This document shows positions 15,001 to 25,728 of a stretch of 60,000 bases of DNA, piece by piece. The stretch comes from Membranipora membranacea (lineage: Eukaryota > Bryozoa > Gymnolaemata > Cheilostomatida > Membraniporidae): contig OU612066.1 of the NCBI GenBank assembly GCA_914767715.1, positions 26,574,283 to 26,634,282 of the forward strand, written 5' to 3'. Below the pieces are notes generated by a model. The model had not been told where the DNA came from. It made no database searches and worked only from the letters and a program-made list of their open reading frames with translations. A program made the position numbers and the translations under genes. Each line of letters opens with the position of its first letter. Position 1 is the stretch's first letter.

Positions 15001-18000
15001 GACAAAAGGAGATCTGTATCCACTCGCTGAGATCATCAACAACCCTCAGAATTCTGCTGTAAGTTGTTATTTGACATAATTTATATGCCACTGATTATTT
15101 CTTCTGGAATAGCACGCCAATATCAATCATGCGTTAGCTTCCATAACCAGCTGGTTGGCCTTATGACAATGCTAACTATTTTAGGTTGTCGGAAGTCTCA
15201 CTAAATTCCTTTTTTATCTTCCTTACACATGGTTGTTACTCAATCTACTGTTTCTGCTGAGTAGAATTTATCATTCTCTCTAGACTCATCCAGCATAGAC
15301 TGTTATCAAGTTTTAAGTTTCTATCCTTGTTTATTGCAGACTCATTTCTTCCCAACAATGCCTGACAATCAGTATGAGCTTATTGGTGCTAGTGGTATTA
15401 ACGTAGGAAAATCATACAGTAAGTACAATGCCTTTTACTGATATTATTTTCAATTTATAGGCTTGTGAACATCGGGTAACTGTAAATTGCTGAACAGACT
15501 GAACAGCTGAACAGAATTTCTCAGACTACTATTTGTTTGATTCTTAACATGATTGGCTAATTTTGCATAAGCATGGACAATTCTTTATATTCTTCTCATT
15601 AAATTATTTATTTTAAGTTTGCATTCACCTTGGTTTCTTTCAATTTTATGCACAGCAAATTTTTTGGCATTACACGACTAGTGAATGGATGGAAAATAGC
15701 CCCCCCCCCCCCCCTATCAACAAAGCTTGTTAAGACTGGCTAGATGGAAGGTTGAGCTGGATAATGTTTCTGGTATCCAATTTCCAGAACACCATCAGAT
15801 TTTGTCATAATTGGCACATTGATTGCTTCATTTGCTTGCCCTAAATTGGTTATATTAGATGCCAACAGAACAGGAACTTAGTGACTCATCAAATCATTTG
15901 GTTAGGAGGAATGTGTCTGACAAGTGATAGTCAGCCAGGGAAATGATAACAATAATAATAATTTTAGTCTGAGAAATTCTGTTCAGCTGTTCAGTCCGTT
16001 CAGCCTGTTCAGGGGTTGTATAGCTTTTTGTAAGAGTATATGTAAAGTGCACAGTCTTTTGAAACTGTAGAGATGTGAAGTGAATATTTATCTTTCAGTA
16101 GCTCTTGCAACAGGGGACAACTGTTAGCTAGATTTGATGACCTGTTTTATCATTATCAATTGAAATCGCCTATCCTAGTTGTCTGATTGTCATCCAAGTT
16201 TTCAATTCTGTTCAAGCGGGCCAACATGGTGTTTATGTGATATATGTTACATAAAGTCGCAAAAGATGGACATCTATCATCATTAATTTCATTTAATTAA
16301 TTTTTCAGAGTGTCCAAATGGTCATCCCTACTTCATCGGTGATGTAAGTGTCTACTATATAATGATAATCTTAAACTACTGCTGCCACACAGCGAAATGG
16401 GTGCTTACTGAATTCTGTATAGCTCCCAACTAATAAGGCTGCAATCTCAGTATCGTCACCAAATGAGCAAATAATTTCACAAACGGATAGACAAAATCAG
16501 CGTATGATATTAATTATCTACCAGTATCATGTGATGTAGTTATTGTCTTACTAGTGGAAATTAATTACTGGCATCAGCTAGTGCTAAATTTCATGCTCTG
16601 GTTTTGAAGATAGGTTTGTGCAAATTATTTGCCTATTAGGTGCAATTCTGAGATTAAAGTCTCATTTAGTTATCTTGGAGCTATACAGAATTCAATGAGC
16701 ACAAACTTGCCTGAGTGGCAGCAGTAGTTTAAGGTCCAATGTCTTTAAAACCATAACAAGGCCCTCATTTGTGTAACCTTTCATGATGTTTTTTCTATGG
16801 GTGATGCTGATAGCATATGTTTATGGTTGTGTTGTCGCTGGCCCAAGATAATTGACAATGACTTTTTTGCAAGCTGATGCACTGAATCTCAATGACGGAC
16901 ACCATAACTTTGTTTGTTGTTAGTGTGGAAGGCCTGTACAGCGTACACAATGTCCTATTCCAAACTGTGGCCTATTTATCGGCAGCACAGGACAGTATGG
17001 CCAGTCAGCACAGGGGAATACTCAAGTAGCTACAGGTGACAGGTCAGTATCAAGCTGTCTTCTTTTTTGCTACATGCTTCATTGTTATGTTTACAGTGCG
17101 GTAGACCGTGGGTGGAGGATAACTGTCGCACATGCGGAGCCATTATTGGCGGTAAAGGTCATAAAGAGGCCACAGGAAACCAAGCAATCCAAGCCAATGA
17201 TAGGTAAAATAATTTGATTGTATTATGAATGACTCCCTTACCTAATCAATCGTACCCTATGCTATCTAAACCGGGCCTCAAAAACTCAATCCTCATTTCA
17301 ATCTCAATCAAGTTTTCTGAACATTTCATCAGATTCAATGATGTTAGTTACTACCACTTACTACTTAGTTGACTGAGGCGCGTGGATCATTTTCATGAAT
17401 ACATCCAACCTAATTTATCCATTTTTGTTCAAATTCGGTACCTGCTATGAAACTCTGTCCTACTAGTTTCGAGCAAATTTAGCTTTTACTAATACTGATT
17501 ACATGTATAATACAGAGCGTTATCAAGGTTTTCAGCTACGATTGACACAAAAATGGCAATCTTCAGCTATTCATTACTCATTCAAAACCTTTTTACCTGT
17601 AGTGCAATGAAGAGTAAGCCAGCACACATACTGGGCGCTCACTCCACAAGAGAAGGACCTCTACCTGAAAGAGAACTAAGCTCACTCTCGTGTGCAATAC
17701 TGAGACTACTCACACACCTGGCCATGTATACATCATTCCTTGTCAACAAGCGCGCAGTGAGTAAAACCACTAATGCTGTAATATTGTTTGACTAAGATCC
17801 CATAATGTTGTGTTGTCGGGAATCATACATATAGCCTTCTCTTTAGTTTACCTCTCTGAATAAAATAACTTGCTACACTTGAGGTTATGTTATCCTCTGG
17901 CGTTTGAGCCGCCGAAATGTTACTTAGGCAAAAGAATCGGCTGTGGCTATACACTCTTGGTATTTCACATCATAAATGAATCATTGCAAAATTTCAATCA

Positions 18001-21000
18001 ATTCTGCTTCCCTGAAGGTTCATTTGCATTGTTGACAGGTTCTGCAAATGATACAGCCGACCCAGCCAGGAGACAATGTGGTCGGATCGTTTATCGACAA
18101 ACACATACAGATGGACTTGAAGCACATAGCTCAGTGCTGTAGTGAGAATGCTGATGATTGTCTTCTACTTGTGCATGATATCATCAACAACATGGCCAAA
18201 AGTAAGTAAATATATTACAACGCATACAGCTTTAAAGGTGGTCATAGATTGTCTTTTCATTGCATCCCATCTGTAAGGTTCTGTCATGAAGGTTTTATTA
18301 GGTGAGCTGTGTTTATATTTCGACATTATGATGAAAAAAATCTATCCCTCATTTGGGAATTCTTTTTTCTATATATCATCATATTTGCTAGCCTCAATAG
18401 GTCTATGAATTGCCTTTGACTTATCTTAATGGGTATCATTGATATTTCGTTTTGTAGGTGTAGGGAATCGTGGGGCTGACAAAATTCTAGACACCATCAA
18501 CATCCGTCAACAATGGGAAAAGAACTTTGATCAGAAATACATCAGGCCTACTCTAGATCAAAAGGTAACTAACCTTAGTAATGCTCTTCCATGAATGTCA
18601 TTTGCAAAACCCTGAATAGTAATGAGAACATAGATAGTTGTAGTCCTCAGACTCATGTTTTCTCAATAACCTTGTTCCTCTACAACTTCCACAACATCCG
18701 GAAGAATATAAGTTGACATAATATTTTGAAGAAACACAATGTAATGAATCTCACCTAATTGTTTTACAGGCGGATAATATCGAGAGAATGAGTAAAGTCC
18801 TGAGAGTGGCTGATAAGGTTGATATTAAGAGTATACTTGATACTAAAGAGAATCCGATAAACGCTGATAATATGATGTCATCACCTGGTCTGTGGGAGTA
18901 CAGCAGACCGCTGACTCTACCTAGAGTACAGAACAGGCAGCAGGCCGAGGTAAATATACTGATAGTTTAGTGACTATATTGTGCTGTCTTCTCAGTCTCA
19001 GCTGGGTTCTAGGTTAACACAACTGATCCCTTATCAGAGACTTATGTCAGAGGTTTTGGAAATAAAGTCTTGTCAGTGTATCCCATTTTGGAAAACAAAG
19101 GTCAGGAAGCAATGTTATGTAGCTAAATTAACCCAATTTAGGCACCACTAAAATTTCACAAGAGACCTGAATTTCAAATCAAGAGAATGGTGTCAAACCA
19201 AACTGTTCAATCTGTGATTGTCTTCAATCTGTCATGTGTTAACAGAGAGAACCGTGTCTAAAGAGGGTTGCTGAGCAGTGTGACAAGTTAGTGACAGTAC
19301 GATATCTACCAGATATAATACAGCTGAATAACCTACTCAATGACAGGTTCCACAGTAAATACACTAGGGAGGAGGCTCAACACGTACCTATCTCTGAGTT
19401 CTGTAGAATGCATGGAACTGAGCTAACGAACATAAGAAAACTAGTGGACAGCTTCATACAAGCCTGGAACATGGCTACCACCTTCAGTATGTAAACCTAA
19501 CAGAACAGATAATAACAGGGGTTCTCAGAACAAAATAAACGGATGGATTTATAGTTATGTTGGAGTTTGATATGTTGATAGTTAGGCTGCTCTTATTCAC
19601 AGAGCCTATTGAAGTCATGCACTTTCATGAGTAGCTAGAATAAAGAACAATGTCCAATAGTTGAGACGTAGTACAGCTGTGGTAGAACAGCAATGATGTG
19701 TGTACTACACCCTGAATTGCATCTTACAGGTCGGTAAGTAGTGAGTGTGACAGGCTTGGGGTAGAAAAGTTTGTCTTGGGAATATCCAGTTAGTGATTGA
19801 CCAGAACTACTGATATTTGCATTGTAGCTAACCTGAAGTTAATGTCAGATCAGTCACCACTGTTTGATTTCCTGTATGACCAGCATGCCGCCGCTGATGC
19901 AGACCTCGGCAGGAAACCTTATCTACTAGCAGAGTGCCTCGTAACCATACAAAACTCTATGATACCAGAAGAAGATAGGTATGCGTCTTTCGTTCGAGAA
20001 CAAATGCACTAGTCTGTGATGGATTTGAGGTTGAAATGTATCCAGAAAGAGAAAAAGAACGGCGTTCCAGTTTCAATTAATTTATTCGATGATCACCACT
20101 GTTGTCCATGATTTATGAGTTGAGAAAGGCTGTCAGTAGATTAATTTTCATGTCTTTGATTCTTCTCCAGTGAGAGAGTTTCCCTGTCGGCTGTGAGATC
20201 CGCTAACGTAATCAACCTCTCAGGGGAAGATGAGCTTCTGAACCTCATAACTTCTCACTCTGAATATGAACTGAGTGGTGAGACAAGTAAAGACTATGAC
20301 TGGCCTTCTATAGAGAGACAAGTCATACTCAGATATATCAACAATAAGCCCAGGATTACATTCAATAGAGAAGAGATGGCTCACTATGTGTACCAAGAAG
20401 ATTTCAACCTGCACAACCAGATTCAGGCTATAGAAGAGTCTCAGGTTTGTTTAGTTTATCCATTAAGGATGTCATGCTTGGTATTATTTTGAGGAATGCT
20501 ACATTATGTGCAATTGTGCATGCGTTTGGTCCTAAAATCTTGAATTATTATTCAGGTAAACTAAATGGATTGGCTGCGCTAAGGTTATTAACAGCTTAGT
20601 ACTTTGTCAATTTTATAGGAAAGATTGTCTGACAGGCAACAGAAAGCGATCACAAGCTCACTTGTGAATGCCCCTATAGCTACCCTGACAGACTATCTGA
20701 AAAGCCTGACTGTCACTATCAACTTTCTGTCAACCCTGCCACACATAGAGCGTGAGGTGTCACTGTATCAGTATATGAGGACCACCCTGGGGCACTCACC
20801 TACCTACCTGTCAGATGACATGACGCTCAAACATGTCAGAGATGTGTGGCTTGTCATCAAATATACTCAAGTGGAGCAACTCATCAAACGTCAAGAGGTG
20901 GGTGGTCTTTACATTGTAAGGTGATACGATGGGTGGTCTTCGTATCTTTTTATTGTTGGCGGAAGAAGTGGGTGGTCTCCTCAAAGTAAGGAAATGAGGT

Positions 21001-22319
21001 TGGTGGTCTCATCGTCATTAAAAATAGCGATGGATGTCATCCTCATGATAACTAGCTTTCCAAAAAAAAACTTCCTTGAAAGTTTAATGCCAATATGATT
21101 GTCTGCCAGAACATTAACAAATCAGTTTGAGCAATGCATTACTAAAGCAAATTATTGCTATCACATTGCTCAAAGTTATTGTCTCTCAATTAGACCATTT
21201 TGTTCCCAAATCCCTCATTCAGAATGTATATAGTTACATCGATGAGTGAGTGATGTTTGAACAAGACCGCTGGGTGAACAATCAGATAGCGATTTTGGCT
21301 GTTTTAATTTAAGACTCACTCATCTTACTTCTTGACTTGTAGGAGGCGTTTGATGACATAGTACCTGAGTGTCGGGAGCCCATTACCAAAGAACTCATCA
21401 CTAGTCTCGACTCTGCAATTATGTTAAATAGCCCGAGTACCAAACTTCTACTGCATGAGCTCTTCAAGTATATCATCCTGAGGCTTAACAAGGCAGCTAT
21501 CAAGCAGGACCCCGAAGAAAAAGCCATCAGGTAACCAAATTGATACGTTCAATGGAATAAAATCAATATTTTGGAAAAATTTTTTTTTTTCTGGTTGAGA
21601 CATTTTGTATGAATTGTCTTCCAAACCGAAATTGCTGCCTCTAGTATAGCGGAATTATCTTTCTTTTCGGTATGGGAGATAACTTCAATAACATGTAGTC
21701 AGTCTGTGACCTTGTTTGATTACTCAGTATAAGCTGATTTCCATAAAGCCTTGAAAGCTATAAAGTAATGGTCCTGGCCATAATTATTGACTAGATACTT
21801 GTCAGTGTCTTATTTACTGGCAACAAAAAACCATGTAGATCGTAAATGGGTGGCTTTAGGTCTCGGTAATCATGGAGTGATAGAGAGCATACCATGGGTA
21901 TGTGTCTTTGTTGTTAGTTATTTCACTCAAGAGGCTCAATTGGTAAGGATAAAATTGTCAGCATTATAAAACAAAATGGAGGAGTAGAAATATTTCCTGA
22001 TAGATGCCACGTTGATGAACATATCCCTGGTCCATCAGTCAAGACCACAAACAAAATCAGAACAATCGATATTATTATACTGTTTGTTACAAGACAAGCC
22101 TGTGAAATTTTTAATATAACTTCTTGGCGTTTGGTTTTCAGTTTGAGAGATGCTCTGAATGGTTTTATATACGAAAGAGCCAATGAACATGATGAAGACA
22201 GAGCTGAGGAAATAACTATGGAGCTACCAAAACTACCAGAAGAGATACAAGTACAGCATGCTGCCAAAACCTGGTCTCATATATGGCAGCGATGTAACTT
22301 CTGGTTACAAGATCAGTAA
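1..22319 (+). CDS. RNF213: RNF213 (mysterin)-like giant AAA+ E3 ubiquitin ligase, 5' part outside window
   Basis: RNF213 proteins are dynein-like AAA+ ATPases fused to a RING, a large E3 module and an RZ finger; they ubiquitylate proteins and bacterial lipopolysaccharide. Family-typical segments appear in order: EFFGLRDFYSLMKMV (exons 1-2), LLNLDDLYESLYDALNQY and VDLGLGTHRVK (exon 4), FPIPLINRLEKHYI (exon 5), the RING (exon 20), an RZ finger starting KCPNGHPYFIGD (exons 28-30), then the long C-terminal region ending at TAA 22317-22319. Exons read by splice sites and phase: 1-140, 422-790, 1237-1378, 1746-1939, 2484-2660, 2870-3079, 3244-3373, 3811-4002, 4214-4359, 4471-4661, 5032-5343, 5721-5847, 6175-6370, 6911-7052, 7364-7512, 7845-8042, 8349-8527, 8845-8956, 9357-9454, 9732-9908, 10321-10530, 11248-11386, 11638-11769, 12146-12264, 13875-14124, 14501-14635, 14882-15058, 15340-15418, 16309-16343, 16924-17042 or 17097-17203, 17603-17756, 18039-18201, 18458-18564, 18770-18949, 19246-19486, 19828-19978, 20171-20444, 20619-20897, 21343-21530, 22142-22319. 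These give 6,891 nt with no internal stop. The start codon, N-terminus and most AAA domains are upstream. Invertebrates often have several RNF213 paralogues, so one-to-one orthology is not claimed. Confidence 0.93.
1114..1212. repeat. Minisatellite in intron 2 of the RNF213-like gene
   Basis: About six imperfect tandem copies of a ~17-bp unit close to TCCCACAATTACAATGG. They lie just before the acceptor of exon 3 (1237). An open frame through the repeat is fortuitous. Confidence 0.8.
2285..2375 (+). mobile_element. Probable tRNA-derived SINE head in intron 4
   Basis: The sequence has a pol III B-box-like motif GGTTTGAATCC at 2352-2362 and an A-box-like stretch (AGTTGATAAGAGC) about 50 bp upstream. 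No complete cloverleaf with paired acceptor arms is evident, so a SINE or tRNA pseudogene fits better than a tRNA gene. Confidence 0.4.
2870..3079 (+). other. Exon 6 of the RNF213-like gene: extra RING-like zinc finger in the AAA+ core
   Basis: This 210-nt exon (exactly 70 codons, phase 2 at both ends) encodes a cysteine-rich finger: C-x3-C-x2-C at the start (VCPSECHGCG), then LPC..H....CC, then C-x4-C (CPVAGC). It lies between the segment ending KFVKPQMMF and the segment AFIGYSSET, which are close together in vertebrate RNF213, so it is an insertion relative to that layout. Skipping it keeps the frame (AA+A instead of AA+G). Its cysteine order and its exon phases match those of the normal RING exon at 9732-9908, suggesting an exon duplicated from it. 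Spacing around the histidine is irregular, so true zinc binding or E2 recruitment is uncertain. Confidence 0.75.
6560..6690 (-). mobile_element. Probable tRNA-derived SINE head in intron 13
   Basis: On the minus strand there is a B-box GGTTCAAATCCC (plus positions 6606-6617), preceded by a tRNA-like region. It is intronic, between exons 6175-6370 and 6911-7052, and no paired acceptor stem was found. Confidence 0.4.
9732..9908 (+). other. Exon 20 of the RNF213-like gene: RING-HC finger
   Basis: The exon encodes C-x2-C-x11-C-x-H-x2-C-x2-C-x6-C-x4-C (CFYCNEVIDSPVRLKCNHIM, then CYNCV, C and C), a complete RING-HC ligand set. A preceding KCPK gives an additional upstream cysteine. It is followed directly by the helical E3-module exons (10321-10530 and 11248-11386), as in RNF213. 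The exon is phase 2 at both ends, like the RING-like exon at 2870-3079. Confidence 0.9.
10857..11169. mobile_element. 313-bp MITE with TTA target duplication in intron 21
   Basis: Terminal inverted repeats of about 30 bp start GGCCACACCAAATT and continue into a shared ATGTCTTGATCTAGA. TTA stands on both sides (10854-10856 and 11170-11172). The interior holds three imperfect direct copies of a CCCTCCAGC-containing unit. A 3-bp TWA-type duplication is typical of PIF/Harbinger; the family assignment is inference. Confidence 0.75.
12419..13765. mobile_element. 1,347-bp non-autonomous DNA transposon in intron 24
   Basis: The ends are inverted copies of CATACTTGCCAAGT (13 of 14 match), bounded by a perfect 8-bp duplication AGTCCCAT at 12411-12418 and 13766-13773. 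There is no transposase frame. The left part has a GC-rich hairpin around 12486-12512 (gtgcttcg paired with cgaagcac). An 8-bp duplication fits hAT- or Zisupton-like transposases. It accounts for most of the unusually long intron 12265-13874. Confidence 0.8.
12684..12788. mobile_element. Hairpin MITE nested in the intron 24 transposon
   Basis: Two arms start GGGCCCCTGGGAC and continue with ACATACATGCCT..AC; they face each other over a short loop. The same arms, 75-80% alike by eye, border the gypsy insertion at 34004 and 42704, so this is a second copy of that hairpin family. No clear target duplication is visible here. Confidence 0.65.
15489..16004. mobile_element. 516-bp inverted-repeat element in intron 28
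   Basis: A 39-bp terminal inverted repeat (15489-15527 against 15966-16004, one mismatch) is built from repeated CTGAACAG units. The interior is AT-rich and non-coding and contains a poly-C run at about 15700-15714. I see no clear target duplication. Confidence 0.7.
16309..16343 (+). other. Exon 29: constant first half of the RZ-type zinc finger
   Basis: A 35-nt exon encodes KCPNGHPYFIGD together with one base from exon 28 (15340-15418). This supplies the first Cys and the His of the RZ finger (C-x3-H). The next exon must supply the remaining cysteines, and two alternatives follow. The acceptor is ttttttcag and the donor gtaagt; the exon ends in phase 0. Confidence 0.85.
16375..16728. mobile_element. 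354-bp MITE with TTAA duplication in intron 29
   Basis: Terminal inverted repeats start ACTACTGCTGCCAC (perfect 14 bp) and extend to a shared TGAATTCTGTATAGCTCC. TTAA flanks both ends (16371-16374 and 16729-16732). It lies in the intron just upstream of the alternative RZ exons. TTAA targets are used by piggyBac- and Kolobok-type transposases; which one applies here is unknown. Confidence 0.75.
16924..17042 (+). other. Exon 30A: RZ-finger second half, version A (C-x4-C)
   Basis: A 119-nt exon, phase 0 in and phase 2 out, encodes CGRPVQRTQCPIPNCGLFIG and then a Gln/Gly-rich stretch ending in GD. It supplies the second half of the RZ finger with C-x4-C spacing (CPIPNC). The acceptor is tgttgttag and the donor gtcagt. 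It shares its start (CGRP), its core (C..C G..IG) and its phase with exon 30B just downstream, so the pair looks like a tandem exon duplication. Both splice to 17603-17756 in the same frame. Confidence 0.85.
17097..17203 (+). other. Exon 30B: RZ-finger second half, version B (C-x2-C)
   Basis: A 107-nt exon, phase 0 in and phase 2 out, encodes CGRPWVEDNCRTCGAIIGGK and then a variable tail ending in AND. It keeps the C-x2-C spacing usual for the RZ finger. The acceptor is tgtttacag and the donor gtaaaa. It begins only 54 nt after exon 30A ends. Because each exon is 2 modulo 3 in length, inclusion of both would shift the downstream frame, which points to mutually exclusive use. Confidence 0.85.
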
Positions 22320-24837
22320 TATCACATCAATTGATGTGGAATAACGCCAGGAATGACTCTCATTGATATGGATTGTTATTATTATTTAAAGACAACACGT
22401 TGGAAAAATTGTTCCTTTTTCTATAGAAAAAATATTACCAAACATGGTCAGCTAGAGAACTGTTGTATATATTTTTGTATCGCGCAGCTCATGCTCTTAT
22501 CCGCCGAAATTGCAAACCCCAACACTGCTCAAACGTGACTACTCATTATCTGTTCAAAAAATATCATTATGCAATACACCAATTGTGCCATAGTCGGTTC
22601 CTTTGTTATAAGTTTGTGCTCACTATTTTTTTATTGGTATAGATTGCAGCACCGAGGATTTGAACCCCTTGGACACGAAGCGACATGTTTTCCCACTGGA
22701 TATTTAGATTTGTAGAACATACCTGTATGTCAAAATTTATCCTGCATGTTACCAGTCAAACATAAAATATTATTTTCTACAGTATTTTCATTTTCCAGTA
22801 CTGCATTATTATAATAAATATTATTATGGACAACTTGCGATGTTGTATTCTCCTGCTCAGATGGGAATGTGTGAGAGATGCTAGACATTTAAGATATCCA
22901 ATCCCCAACCGGGATTTACATGATCCATGATCCATGATCAAGCCTCAAAGTGTTTGCCTGTTCAGATAGGTACAGTTGAGTGAGGCAAGGCATCTTATAT
23001 GTAAAATAATACAGAATTGTATTCGGACCACTTTTTCAAGAGCTAGAGCAACCTTCCACACATCAATTCATTGCACCCATCCGCCCCAACTCAGTAGAAC
23101 AAGTTTCCTTTCCTCTGTGGTGGCGGAGTGCTATTAAAAAGATTCGGTATTTAGGCTCTGCACCACATCTGGTATGGTGGTGGGATACACTGCTCTTTAG
23201 GTATACCTCTGCTTTTACTTGATTAACCAACTCAGTTCCTGTGAGTCCGGCTAAAATTCAGTAACAAAGTGTATCTCAAATCACTGTGCATATGGGTTGT
23301 GCCCTCGTAATATGATAGTCTAACTAAACTGTGGACAACTTCTATAATAATTAGTGGAGTTGTCCTGCTTTCCAATAAAAGAAAACAACTCCAGAAATAA
23401 ATATTCAGCTTTCAGAGGTAGAATGATAAAGCCCGGAATGTCTATCAGAAGTGATACATTCAGACTAGGTGAAAGACCAGCTTGCCTTTAAATATGTTAA
23501 GCAATAGTGACTTTTTAAGGTGATTAGGGCAAGGGCCATTGTTTTCATTGCTCCTCAGAAAACCCCATAATAAAAATAATGTGTGTAATGCTTAAATCTA
23601 CCTTCTAGACTGATCTCAAGATAGCAAGCATAACCATGTGATGTCAATAGTCAATCCAAATATGCTATAATTATACACAGACTTATTAAAATTGAGATCG
23701 ATCAAGAAAATTTGGCAATTTATATAAGAATATTAGCCATGTCTTGGTTTGAAGATCTGAAGATTACCATTATTATAAAGTCTAAGGATTTGAAACATTG
23801 TCTCCTATGGATGGAAATCCCAACTTTTTTTATTCTTAGCCTGCACCTCAAATTCTTATCTATTCATCACATGCAGTAGAGGCAGACAGTCAAATAATCA
23901 TACTCGATGTAGCCAATACAATATCGGCTAAAATCACTACTCATTGACTTCTCAGTGATGATATAATCATTGTATTCAGAAGTCATGCAAAATCATTTAG
24001 ATACACATCACACCAACATGCGCCAACTGCTTGTAGTGAAAGTGTTCAAAAGTTGCCAAAGATGCCGGTGGTTGCATTCCTTTATCATTGAGGTGTTGTT
24101 AAACACATATAAGTATTGGGGTGATGATAATATTTGATGACATCATGCAAATTGAGATGACAAGCCCTATCATTAGACCAAGATAGAGTAAGTTTGCCTG
24201 AATTTTGAGTTGTTCCCCTCCACTAAAAAGCTGCCGACAAAAATACGGAGAGGACAGTTACCGCTAATTATTGATCTGAATGCAGGTAAACTGGATCAAC
24301 CCTGATCGACTCTATGATGGAGTGAAAACTCAGCAGACAAACGGATGCGTGGATAACGGAAAACCGTCGAATAAAGCGATATAACAAGAATATGTATTAC
24401 ACAACAAAAACTAAAGATATCAGAAATTTAGTTCACTCATTTTATTAGCCAAAATAAAATGAAATACAAATTTACAGAAGACCAAAAAAACATTAGACCC
24501 AGTTGATGTATGCCATAAAATAGAGTAAAATAAAAAAAAGGCCGTGGGATAAGCAAGAAGCATTTCTGTCAATAAAGACATTCCAAAATCAGAGGCAAAG
24601 CCTAGACCTCTGGGCCATGGTTAGGTGAAAGTAACATAATGAAAATTAAGCAAGTCATAAAGATTTTAGGATTTTTATATACATTATGATAATCTGAAGT
24701 TGAGTGCAGTATGAATGCAAGAGAGTTCTCCTAACAATTTATTTGAGTGATTTTGTTCCTAGAATTCGAGTTTCACCTGTCACTGTAATTAGGATAGCAC
24801 GCAACTTTCCTCGATGCAATCACTTATCAGCCGATCT
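22320..24837. other. Intergenic region between convergent RNF213-like and GPCR genes
   Basis: No coding exon could be supported. A tRNA-like B-box on the minus strand near 22656-22668 suggests a SINE remnant. An AATAAA-containing stretch near 22812 could serve the RNF213-like transcript. The rest is AT-rich without recognisable structure. Confidence 0.5.
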
Positions 24838-25728
24838 CTATCGGTTCAGCAATACTGACTTGAAACCAGGGAGCAGCTTGTAGTATATGACAAAGCTGAG
24901 GCAACTATTTAGAGCGAGCATTTGTACGCTGACGAACTTTAGCCATCGTGGCGGATATCCAGATACAAAGCCTGTGCTCCAGATAACCCAAATTCCACCT
25001 GGTACGAAACAAATGTAAAAAGCCAAGATCGTCGCGCAAACAGTGCGGAAGGACTTTATAACCTTGGATCTTGTGGACTTCAGACTGACTACCGTTTTCA
25101 TTGTGATCACTCCTGTGATAATTTGAAGCAGGGACAACCCCGACAACAAAATAACACTCATCAATCCTAATATACTGTTTGCATGACTCACAGGAGCTGT
25201 GCAATCTGGAATATCCGGCTCAAATGTCCACATGTCAACCTTTCCGAAATATCTAACTGCGAGCAACACTAAAACCGGAGTCACATAGCAACCCAGCGCT
25301 ATGAATACTATTATGAAGCAATGGCATCGTCGGTCCATTATCCAATCTTTGTAGTTCATAGGTAAACGTACTCGAGCTATTCGATCAAGGCACATAGCGC
25401 AGTGAATACAAGTAGTTATTGCGGTTAAGGAGGTTGAAGTAATTCCTAATGCATCACAATGTTGCTTATTTAGCTGCAGATTTCCATGAGATAACATCAC
25501 GGCTCCAATGGTGTTGAGTACAAATACGGCAATGTCTGTCCCTGCTAGTCCTATTAGGAACAAGTGTTGAAGTCTCAGTTGACCACGACGGCATATTTTA
25601 CAGAACGCCACAACTACAAGAACATTGCTGACGATTATCAATATATTGATCGGAATATATACAGCCAAAAGCTCCTTTGGTAGAGTTGTATTGATGTTAG
25701 GTTGCAAATTCGTTTGGTTGATCTCCAT
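24838..25728 (-). CDS. Rhodopsin-like (class A) orphan GPCR, single exon
   Basis: The 296-residue reading starts at the Met before EINQTNLQPN. An upstream in-frame Met at 25863 adds 45 residues, but the downstream start gives a normal short N-terminus with N-glycosylation sites (NQT, NTT). Seven hydrophobic segments are visible. TM1 has the conserved Asn (VSNVLVV), TM2 has LAGTD, TM3 starts with a Cys and ends in LDRI instead of DRY, the second extracellular loop has a Cys (IPDCTAP), TM6 has CFVP instead of CWxP, and TM7 has NSCLSFVIYY where NPxxY would stand. This is a divergent class A receptor with an unknown ligand. It acts at the plasma membrane through G proteins by family inference. 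It is intronless, unlike its neighbours, and converges on the RNF213-like gene. Confidence 0.85.
   Translation of the reverse strand: MEINQTNLQPNINTTLPKELLAVYIPINILIIVSNVLVVVAFCKICRRGQLRLQHLFLIGLAGTDIAVFVLNTIGAVMLSHGNLQLNKQHCDALGITSTSLTAITTCIHCAMCLDRIARVRLPMNYKDWIMDRRCHCFIIVFIALGCYVTPVLVLLAVRYFGKVDMWTFEPDIPDCTAPVSHANSILGLMSVILLSGLSLLQIITGVITMKTVVSLKSTRSKVIKSFRTVCATILAFYICFVPGGIWVIWSTGFVSGYPPRWLKFVSVQMLALNSCLSFVIYYKLLPGFKSVLLNR

Noticed and set aside
17043-17096. Constitutive use of both RZ exons with the 54-nt segment as an ordinary intron
   Set aside because: Joining 17042 to 17097 puts the second exon out of its zinc-finger frame, so it cannot be the normal product.
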